NCBI RefSeq assembly: GCF_028680575.1
Contig: NZ_JAPCKI010000004.1
Coordinates: 403,450-467,449 of the forward strand
Direction of reading: 5' to 3'
Origin: Acidovorax benzenivorans
GTDB lineage: Bacteria; Pseudomonadota; Gammaproteobacteria; Burkholderiales; Burkholderiaceae_C
DNA length: 64,000 nt
Both the position numbers and the translations under genes were made by a program. The notes beneath the pieces are model-generated. The model was given only the letters and a program-made list of their open reading frames with translations, searched no databases and was not told the origin of the DNA. This document shows, one piece after another, positions 58,108-64,000 of this stretch; within the stretch, counting starts at the first letter, position 1; every line of letters starts with the position of its first letter.

Positions 58108-58824
58108 TCAGCGCATCTGCACCGAGCCCGACACGTTCACCGTGACCTGGGCCTTGCCCGCTTCCACGGGCACGGCAGAGTCCGAGAACGACGCCATCTT
58201 GGCTTCGGCCGCCATCATGCGGGGCCGGGGGCCGGGCGACATTTCATTGCTGTTCACGGCCACTTCGCGCAGGCTGTAGTTGGCAAACCCGAAGCCCTTG
58301 GCCAGCTCGGCCGCACGGGCCTTGAACTGCTCGATGGCCTGCGTCTGGGCCTCGGACTCCACCTTGGCTCGGGCCTCGCGCGATAGGCCAAACGCGATCT
58401 GGCTAATCGCCAAGGTCTGAATCTTGCCGGCGGTGGCGGTGATGCGCGCAAAGTCGCGCCCCTCCAGCACCAGTTCGGCCCTGCCCTGCCAGCCGTTGAT
58501 CTTGCCGTCCTTGCCGTAGCGCGGGTACAGCCCGAACGGGCCGGTGCGTACATCCAGCTGGCCGGGCTGTGCATTGCGCTTGGCCTCCACCAGCGCGGCG
58601 TCCAGTGCTTGCTTGAGCTGGGTCTGCACGGTGGCAGCATCGGCGGCCTCCTTGCTGGTGGCAAGATTGAGCACCAGCAGGTCTTGCTGCACCTCGACGG
58701 TGCCTGTGGCCGACAGCTGCACCACATTGCGCAGCTCTGTCGTTGGTGCATTTTGGGCAAAAGCGGCGCTTGCGCAGGCAATCAATGCACTGACAGCTAT
58801 CAATTTGGTAGTGTTTTTCATCAT
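58108..58824 (-). CDS. SIMPL domain periplasmic protein (DUF541)
   Basis: The 238-aa protein has a signal peptide (MMKNTTKLIAVSALIACASA, then AFAQN) and a SIMPL/DUF541 domain (VVQLSATGTVEVQQDLLVLN; ARAKVESEAQTQAIEQFKAR). Family members form large oligomers in the envelope, and some protect against oxidative stress. The first of two ATGs is used, with AAGGA seven bases upstream. The signal-peptide coding region resembles the dispersed repeat. It is divergent from ompR. Confidence 0.85.
   Translation of the reverse strand: MMKNTTKLIAVSALIACASAAFAQNAPTTELRNVVQLSATGTVEVQQDLLVLNLATSKEAADAATVQTQLKQALDAALVEAKRNAQPGQLDVRTGPFGLYPRYGKDGKINGWQGRAELVLEGRDFARITATAGKIQTLAISQIAFGLSREARAKVESEAQTQAIEQFKARAAELAKGFGFANYSLREVAVNSNEMSPGPRPRMMAAEAKMASFSDSAVPVEAGKAQVTVNVSGSVQMR
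58750..58818 (-). repeat. Degenerate dispersed repeat in the SIMPL signal-peptide region
   Basis: On the minus strand: AAAAACACTACCAAATTGATAG, limited here to its core CCAAATTGATAGCTG, identical to the family's start, then weakly similar up to GCGCAAGCGCCGCTTTTGCC. It parallels the cupredoxin case but is much less clear. Confidence 0.4.
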
Positions 58825-58944
58825 CACGCAGTCCTTGTCATCTGAGCACGTCCTGGTTGCCAGGGGTGCGGGGCACCACCTTAACCGCAGTGCGCTACGC
58901 CCTTGACAAAGCCATGTCGCACGAGGTGCGAAGCTGGGCAAAAC

Positions 58945-59020
58945 TTGTAACAGTTGGTCAAACCCGGCCTCCAAACCCGAACTTCGGCGTTCCAACTGGT
59001 CAGAATTGGCTCTGTTACAA
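58945..59020. promoter_or_regulatory. Inverted repeat TTGTAACAG/CTGTTACAA between the SIMPL and ompR genes
   Basis: Perfect 9-bp arms at 58945-58953 and 59012-59020 face each other with GTTGGTCA and CCAACTGGTCA between them. TGTAACA/TGTTACA-like elements are typical of OmpR-family binding sites. It lies directly before the ompR start, so it may be an autoregulatory or divergent operator. Confidence 0.45.
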
Positions 59021-59038
59021 ATTGGACTTGAGATCAAC

Positions 59039-59770
59039 ATGGCCACAACACCCAACCGCACCGACAAAGTTCTGGTAGTGGACGACGACGCTCGCATCCG
59101 CGATCTGCTGCGCCGCTACCTCACCCAAGAGGGCTTTGAAGTCATGGTTGCCGAAGACGGCAAGGCCCTGAATCGCCTGCTGCTGCGCGAGACGGTGGAC
59201 ATCATCGTGCTGGATCTGATGATGCCCGGCGAAGACGGTTTGTCGATCTGCCGCCGCCTGCGCGCCGCCAACGACCGCACTCCCATCATCATGCTCACCG
59301 CCAAGGGCGAGGACGTGGACCGCATCGTGGGCCTGGAGGTGGGCGCCGACGACTACCTGGGCAAGCCCTTCAACCCCCGCGAGCTGCTCGCCCGTATCCA
59401 CGCCGTGCTGCGCCGCCGCCCCGCGCAAGAAGCGCCAGGCGCGCCCTCAGGCGACAACGAGGTGGTCACCTTCGGCCCCTTCACTTTCGACCTGGGCACA
59501 CGCGCACTGCAGCGCAACGGCGAAGAGCTGCCCCTGACCACGGGCGAATTCGCCATGCTCAAGGCCCTGGTGCGCCACCCGCGCCAGCCGCTGTCGCGCG
59601 AAAAGCTGGCCCTGCTGGCACGCGGCCGCGAGTTCGAGCCCTTCGACCGCAGCCTGGACGTGCAGGTGTCGCGCCTGCGCAAGCTGGTAGAAGTGGACGC
59701 CGCCGCGCCCCGCTACATCCAGACCGTGTGGGGCGTGGGCTACGTGTTTGTGCCGGACGGAACGAGCTGA
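59039..59770 (+). CDS. ompR: OmpR-type response regulator
   Basis: The 243-aa regulator has a receiver domain (VLVVDDDARIRDLLRRYL, phosphoacceptor in IIVLDLMMPGEDG, GADDYLGKPF) and a winged-helix effector domain ending RYIQTVWGVGYVFVPDG. It acts with the EnvZ-type kinase encoded six bases downstream, likely controlling porins and osmotic adaptation. Confidence 0.93.
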   Translation: MATTPNRTDKVLVVDDDARIRDLLRRYLTQEGFEVMVAEDGKALNRLLLRETVDIIVLDLMMPGEDGLSICRRLRAANDRTPIIMLTAKGEDVDRIVGLEVGADDYLGKPFNPRELLARIHAVLRRRPAQEAPGAPSGDNEVVTFGPFTFDLGTRALQRNGEELPLTTGEFAMLKALVRHPRQPLSREKLALLARGREFEPFDRSLDVQVSRLRKLVEVDAAAPRYIQTVWGVGYVFVPDGTS

Positions 59771-59776
59771 TAGTTC

Positions 59777-61306
59777 ATGGCCAACACCGAGGGCAAGCCA
59801 AGATCTTCGTACCGCAAGTCTGTCACCGCCCCCTCCGACGCCACCAGCCCGGCCCCGCTGGAGGCCATTCGGCGGGCGCGGGAACAGCGTGCGCGCGTCG
59901 GTCTGAACCTTTTCTGGCGCACGTTCTTTCTGCTGGCGCTGCTGCTGGTGGGCAGCATCCTGGCGTGGCTGCAGACCCTGCGCGCGCTGGAGTTTGAACC
60001 GCGCACGCTGCAAACAGCGCAGCAAATTGCATCGCTGGTCAACCTGAGCCGCGCGGCGCTGGTGCACTCCGACGCCATCGCGCGGGTGTCGCTGATCAAG
60101 ACCATGGCCGACCAGGAGGGGGTGCGCATCCTGCCGCGCGAGCCCAAGGACAAGTACGCGCTGCTCGACCCAACCGCCTTGGGCAACCGCCTGACCGACG
60201 AGCTGACCATGCGCCTGGGCCCCGACACCATCGTGGCGCAAAGCGTGAACGGGGAAAACGGCCTGTGGGTCGGCTTCAACATCAACGGCGACCCCAACTG
60301 GCTGTTGATGGATCGCTCACGCTTCAGCCCGGCAGGGGGACGCACCTGGCTGATCTGGCTGATCACGGCGGCAGCGCTGTCGCTGGCCGGTGCTGCAGCC
60401 ATTGCGCGGCTGATCAACCGCCCGCTCAAGCAGCTGTCGTATGCGGCCAACCGCGTCAAAGACGGTGACTTTGCCGCCAGCCACCTGGACGAAGAGGTGG
60501 TGACCAGCGAAATCCGCGAGGTGAACATCGGCTTCAACCGCATGGCCCAAAAGCTGGCCAAGCTGGAACAGGACCGCGCCGTGATGCTGGCGGGCATTTC
60601 GCACGACCTGCGCACGCCCCTGGCGCGCCTGCGGCTGGAAACCGAGATGAGCGTGACCGACGAAGTGGCCCGCGAGCACATGGTGGCCGACATCGTGCAG
60701 CTCGATGCCACCATCGACAAGTTCCTGGACTACGCGCGGCCCGACCATGTGACGCTCACGCCCGTGAACCTGCATGCGGTGGTGTCGTCGTGTGTGTACG
60801 CGGTGCAGGACCACCGCGAGCTGCAGATCACGATGTCAGTGCCCGAAGACCTGAATGTGCTGGCCGATGAGGTGGAACTGGCCCGGGTGATCTCCAACCT
60901 GCTGGAGAACGCCAGGCGCTACGGCAAGAACGAAGACACGGGCATCACCAACGTGGACATTGCCGCCAAAAGCCGCGAAAACTGGGTGCTGATCAAGCTG
61001 CGCGACCACGGCGCTGGCGTGCCGCCCGAACAGCTGTCCAACCTCACCAAGCCGTTCTTCCGGGGCGACTCGGCGCGCACGGCAGCGGCGGGTGCGGGCC
61101 TGGGGCTGTCGATTGTGGACAAGACGGTGCAGCGCATGGGCGGCATCTTTGCGCTGGCCAACTCCAGCACCGGCGGCCTGGTGGCCCACCTGCAACTGCA
61201 GCGTGCCACCAGCTTGCCCGAAGGGGTGGACCCCAAGCAGCGCTTGCAGCGGCCATCCGTCAAGCGCCAGTTGCCCAGGCGCCGGGCAGAAGACCGGCTG
61301 GCCTGA
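59777..61306 (+). CDS. envZ: EnvZ-type sensor histidine kinase
   Basis: The 509-aa kinase has two membrane helices (FFLLALLLVGSILAWLQ and WLIWLITAAALSLAGAAAI) around a periplasmic sensor, HAMP, a phosphoacceptor H in GISHDLRTPLARLRLE, N box NLLENARRYGK and G boxes (DHGAGVPPEQL, GAGLGLSIVDKTV). It phosphorylates the regulator encoded just upstream. A terminator follows. Confidence 0.93.
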   Translation: MANTEGKPRSSYRKSVTAPSDATSPAPLEAIRRAREQRARVGLNLFWRTFFLLALLLVGSILAWLQTLRALEFEPRTLQTAQQIASLVNLSRAALVHSDAIARVSLIKTMADQEGVRILPREPKDKYALLDPTALGNRLTDELTMRLGPDTIVAQSVNGENGLWVGFNINGDPNWLLMDRSRFSPAGGRTWLIWLITAAALSLAGAAAIARLINRPLKQLSYAANRVKDGDFAASHLDEEVVTSEIREVNIGFNRMAQKLAKLEQDRAVMLAGISHDLRTPLARLRLETEMSVTDEVAREHMVADIVQLDATIDKFLDYARPDHVTLTPVNLHAVVSSCVYAVQDHRELQITMSVPEDLNVLADEVELARVISNLLENARRYGKNEDTGITNVDIAAKSRENWVLIKLRDHGAGVPPEQLSNLTKPFFRGDSARTAAAGAGLGLSIVDKTVQRMGGIFALANSSTGGLVAHLQLQRATSLPEGVDPKQRLQRPSVKRQLPRRRAEDRLA

Positions 61307-61322
61307 CCCTCTGCCCGGCCCC

Positions 61323-61358
61323 AAACACAAAGCCCTCTCTGGAGGGCTTTGTGTTTTC
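61323..61358. terminator. Terminator between envZ and gudD
   Basis: A perfect 15-bp stem AAACACAAAGCCCTC/GAGGGCTTTGTGTTT with loop TCTG and a T-run, between converging genes. Confidence 0.9.
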
Positions 61359-61404
61359 CCGGTTGCGAGGCCGCTGGACTGCAGCGGTCCCACACGGCCC
61401 GGAT

Positions 61405-62757
61405 TCAGCGCACCATGCAAGGCGACTTGTTGTTGAACTTCCAGCCGGGGATCAGGTACTGCATGGCGATGGCGTCGTCGCGCGCACCCAGGCCGTGCTC
61501 CAGATACAGGCGGTGAGCGCGCTCGACCTCGTCCATGTCCAGATCCACGCCCAGGCCGGGCTTCCTGGACAGCTCGATGAAGCCGTTTTTGATCTGGAAC
61601 GGCTGCTTCGTCAGGCGCTCGCCGTCCTGCCAGATCCAGTGCGTGTCGATGGCGGTTACGCGGCCTGGGGCGGCGGCACCCACGTGGGTGAACATGGCCA
61701 GCGAGACGTCAAAGTGGTTGTTGGAGTGCGAGCCCCAAGTCAGGCCGAAGGCCTGGCACATTTGCGCCACGCGCACCGACCCGGCCATGGTCCAGAAGTG
61801 CGGGTCGGCCAGCGGGATGTCCACCGACTGCAGGGCCAGGCTGTGCGCCATTTCGCGCCAGTCGGTGGCGACCATGTTGGTGGCGGTGGGCAAGCCCGTG
61901 GCGCGGCGGAACTCGGCCATCACCTCGCGGCCCGAGAACACGCCTTCGGCGCCGCAGGGGTCTTCGGCATAGGCCATCACGCCGTGCAGGTCGCGCGTGA
62001 TGCGGATGGCGTCCTTGAGCAGCCAGCCGCCGTTGGGGTCCAGCGTCACGCGCGCCTCCGGGAAGCGCTCGTGCAGAGCGCGAATCGCCTCGACCTCTTC
62101 CTCGCCACGCAGCACGCCGCCCTTGAGCTTGAAGTCGGCAAAGCCGTAGCGCTCGTACGCGGCCTCGGCCAGGCGCACGATGCCATCGGCGGTCATGGCC
62201 TTCTCGTTGCGCAGGCGGAACCAGTCGTTGTCGGCACCGGGCTCGGTGCGGTAGGCCAGGTCGGTCTTGGCGCGGTCGCCCACGTAGAACAAATAGCCCA
62301 GCATCTGCACCGCTTCGCGCTGCACTCCGTCGCCCAGCAGCGCGGCCACGGGCACATTCAGGTGCTGGCCCAGCAGGTCGAGGAAGGCCGACTCCACCGC
62401 CGTCACCGCATGGATGGTGATGCGCAGGTCGAAGGTCTGCAGGCCACGACCGCCCGCATCGCGGTCGGCGAACTGGGCACGCATGGCGTTGAGCACGGCG
62501 TTGTGGTGGCCCACGGGCTGACCCACGATGAGCGGTCGCGCATCTTCGATGGTCTGGCGGATCCTCTCGCCGCCGGGCACCTCACCCACACCGGTATTGC
62601 CCGCGCTGTCACGCAGGATGAGCAGATTGCGCGTGAAGAACGGACCGTGCGCGCCGCTCAGGTTCATGAGCATGCTGTCGTGGCCCGCCACAGGCACCAC
62701 ACGCAGCTCGGTGATGACGGGGGTGCTGGTGGCAGAAGGATTGGAAGAGTTGGTCAT
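61405..62757 (-). CDS. gudD: Glucarate dehydratase
   Basis: The 450-aa enolase-superfamily enzyme dehydrates D-glucarate to 5-keto-4-deoxyglucarate. It has [20 protein letters not shown] (Lys acid/base), metal ligands DPNGGW, EDPCG, and the general-base His region THWIWQDG following [16 protein letters not shown] 62757 ([10 protein letters not shown]) is the start. Its product is the substrate of KdgD, encoded at the head of the operon. Confidence 0.95.
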   Translation of the reverse strand: MTNSSNPSATSTPVITELRVVPVAGHDSMLMNLSGAHGPFFTRNLLILRDSAGNTGVGEVPGGERIRQTIEDARPLIVGQPVGHHNAVLNAMRAQFADRDAGGRGLQTFDLRITIHAVTAVESAFLDLLGQHLNVPVAALLGDGVQREAVQMLGYLFYVGDRAKTDLAYRTEPGADNDWFRLRNEKAMTADGIVRLAEAAYERYGFADFKLKGGVLRGEEEVEAIRALHERFPEARVTLDPNGGWLLKDAIRITRDLHGVMAYAEDPCGAEGVFSGREVMAEFRRATGLPTATNMVATDWREMAHSLALQSVDIPLADPHFWTMAGSVRVAQMCQAFGLTWGSHSNNHFDVSLAMFTHVGAAAPGRVTAIDTHWIWQDGERLTKQPFQIKNGFIELSRKPGLGVDLDMDEVERAHRLYLEHGLGARDDAIAMQYLIPGWKFNNKSPCMVR

Positions 62758-62807
62758 GGTGGTCAGAAAACGAGGATGAGGCGCGCCCCGGCGCCTCGTG
62801 GCAGGGC

Positions 62808-63794
62808 TCAATCAGCGGTGATTTTTCGGGTCTCGATCACGGTCTTCCAACGGGCGAATTCGCGCGCTTGGTAGGCGGTGAAGGCTTCGGGCGTGCTGCC
62901 AACAATCTCCAGGCCCTGGTCCAGCATGCGCTTTTTCACGGCAGGGTCGTTGATGGCTGCGATAGCGGCGTCAGCCAGCTTCTTCTTGATCGCTGGCGGC
63001 AGGCCCTTGGGTGCGGCCATGCCCTGCCACGAATACACCTCGGCGCCAGCCACGCCCGCTTCGGCCAGCGTGGGTACATCCGGCAGCACAGGGCTGCGCT
63101 TGTCGCCGGTGACGGCAATCGCGTGCAGCTTGCCCGCACGGATGTGCTGCAACACGGCATTCACGTTCTGGAACGAGAACTCCACCTGCCCGCCCAGCAA
63201 GTCGTTGATGGCTGGCGCGCCGCCTTTGTAGGGGATGTGCAAACCTTCGGTGCCGCTCTGCTGCCAGAACACTTCGGCAGAGAGATGGTCTGACGAACCA
63301 TTGCCCGAGCTCGCGAAGCTCACCTTGCCAGGGTTGGCCTTGAGCTGGGCGATCACCTCCTTCACAGTACGCGCCTTCTGGCCAGGGGCGGCCACCAGCA
63401 CGTTGGGCGCCTGCACGGGCACGGTGATGTAGTCGAAGTCCTTGAGTGCGTCATACGGCACGCTCTTGAGCAGGTGCGGTGCCACGACGAACGCCCCCAA
63501 AGACGACACCAGCAGCGTATAGCCGTCCGGCGCTGCACGCTTGACTGCGCCCGCGCCCAGCGTGCCCGTGGCACCTGGGCGGTTGTCCACCACGAAGTTC
63601 TGACCCAGCTTGTCGCCCATGTGCAGGGCCATGGCGCGGGCCACCATGTCGGTGGAACCACCTGCAGGGAACGGGACGACGATGGTCACGGGTTTTTCGG
63701 GCCAGGCGGCGGCGGGCGCGCCCGTCTGGGCTGATGCGGCAAAGGCCAGGCTACAGGCGCTGGCAACGAGCAGCAATTTCTTGGCAAGGAACAT
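62808..63794 (-). CDS. Bug (TctC)-family periplasmic binding protein of the glucarate operon
   Basis: The 328-aa receptor has a signal peptide ([17 protein letters not shown]), [40 protein letters not shown] and [20 protein letters not shown]. The position between kdgD and gudD suggests it binds glucarate, galactarate or a similar sugar acid. No tripartite permease lies in the window. Confidence 0.9.
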   Translation of the reverse strand: MFLAKKLLLVASACSLAFAASAQTGAPAAAWPEKPVTIVVPFPAGGSTDMVARAMALHMGDKLGQNFVVDNRPGATGTLGAGAVKRAAPDGYTLLVSSLGAFVVAPHLLKSVPYDALKDFDYITVPVQAPNVLVAAPGQKARTVKEVIAQLKANPGKVSFASSGNGSSDHLSAEVFWQQSGTEGLHIPYKGGAPAINDLLGGQVEFSFQNVNAVLQHIRAGKLHAIAVTGDKRSPVLPDVPTLAEAGVAGAEVYSWQGMAAPKGLPPAIKKKLADAAIAAINDPAVKKRMLDQGLEIVGSTPEAFTAYQAREFARWKTVIETRKITAD

Positions 63795-63877
63795 GGGTGT
63801 GTCTCCGAAGGTGGTGGTTGATGGCCCTCTTCGGGGCCTCGGGTGTGGATGCGGGTGAAGGGATAAGGAAGCCGCGC

Positions 63878-64000
63878 TTACTGCGGCCCGAGCTTGTCGA
63901 TCAACGCCTTGAGCTCTTCCATCTCATGGGGCTTCAGGTCCACCAGCGGCGCACGCACCGGCCCACCGTCATGGCCCACGATGCGGGCACCCGCCTTGAT
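63878..64000 (-). CDS. kdgD: 5-dehydro-4-deoxyglucarate dehydratase, C-terminal 40 residues (window edge)
   Basis: The frame enters from the right edge and ends [20 protein letters not shown]... LIDKLGPQ, matching the C-terminus of KdgD, a DHDPS/NAL-family aldolase-fold enzyme converting 5-keto-4-deoxyglucarate to alpha-ketoglutarate semialdehyde. It would be the upstream gene of the glucarate operon (kdgD, Bug receptor, gudD). Confidence 0.8.
   Translation of the reverse strand: MKAGARIVGHDGGPVRAPLVDLKPHEMEELKALIDKLGPQ

Overview
The window is a GC-rich chromosomal segment of a betaproteobacterium, most likely a member of the Comamonadaceae (Acidovorax-like). The indications are several Bug-type (TctC) periplasmic receptors, polyhydroxybutyrate genes (phaR, bdhA), the EarP/EF-P arginine-rhamnosylation pair, the hupB-tRNA-Val-ppiD arrangement, and many copies of a short AGCTGC..GCGCTT stem-loop repeat. 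Genus placement is inference; no rRNA is present.

Layout. 1-1.2 kb: a serine hydrolase cut by the window edge, whose last 13 codons lie behind an in-frame amber stop. 1.3-6.7 kb: a small integrative element transcribed leftward (integrase, unknown 187-aa protein, AlpA-type regulator, unknown 180-aa protein, RepA-like ATPase, phage/plasmid II/X-type Rep) with an iteron- and hairpin-rich putative origin. A 12-bp direct repeat flanks it and a tRNA-Ser 3' remnant lies at its right. 7-10.6 kb: small envelope proteins and an MCE-type lipid-transport operon without an ATPase gene. 10.7-11.9 kb: a cadR-like MerR regulator divergent from a CDF metal exporter. 12.3-16.5 kb: a YitT-family protein converging on a large PAS-GGDEF-EAL c-di-GMP enzyme. 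16.7-22.0 kb: a seven-gene periplasmic copper-handling cluster (two His/Met-rich proteins, a TolC-type lipoprotein, a two-domain multicopper oxidase, cupredoxin, DUF411, CusF).

22-36.6 kb: P1 peptidase, TAXI receptor, DUF1631 protein, EttA, RhlE, a Rossmann-fold protein whose start overlaps the rhlE end in another frame, an endonuclease/phosphatase-family protein, an M14 carboxypeptidase lipoprotein and a YbaL-type antiporter. 36.7-44 kb: tRNA-Arg, tRNA-His, ppiD, tRNA-Val, hupB, a tartrate-dehydrogenase-type enzyme, pgsA and uvrC. 44-49.3 kb: a CoA-transferase/HMG-CoA-lyase-type operon with two Bug receptors and a divergent LysR regulator. 49.3-53.4 kb: earP, efp, rimO, phaR. 53.7-58.8 kb: tRNA-Val, relA, an alpha/beta hydrolase, bdhA and a SIMPL protein. 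59-61.3 kb: an OmpR/EnvZ pair. 61.4-64 kb: a D-glucarate operon (kdgD, Bug receptor, gudD).

The most unusual signal is the dispersed stem-loop repeat (about 11 copies). Besides intergenic copies, two lie in frame inside earP, one encodes essentially the whole signal peptide of the copper-cluster cupredoxin, and a degenerate one resembles the signal peptide region of the SIMPL protein. Other notable points are the 89-bp dual-coding overlap of rhlE with a Rossmann-fold gene, and the mobile element that pairs a rolling-circle-type Rep with a RepA-type ATPase.
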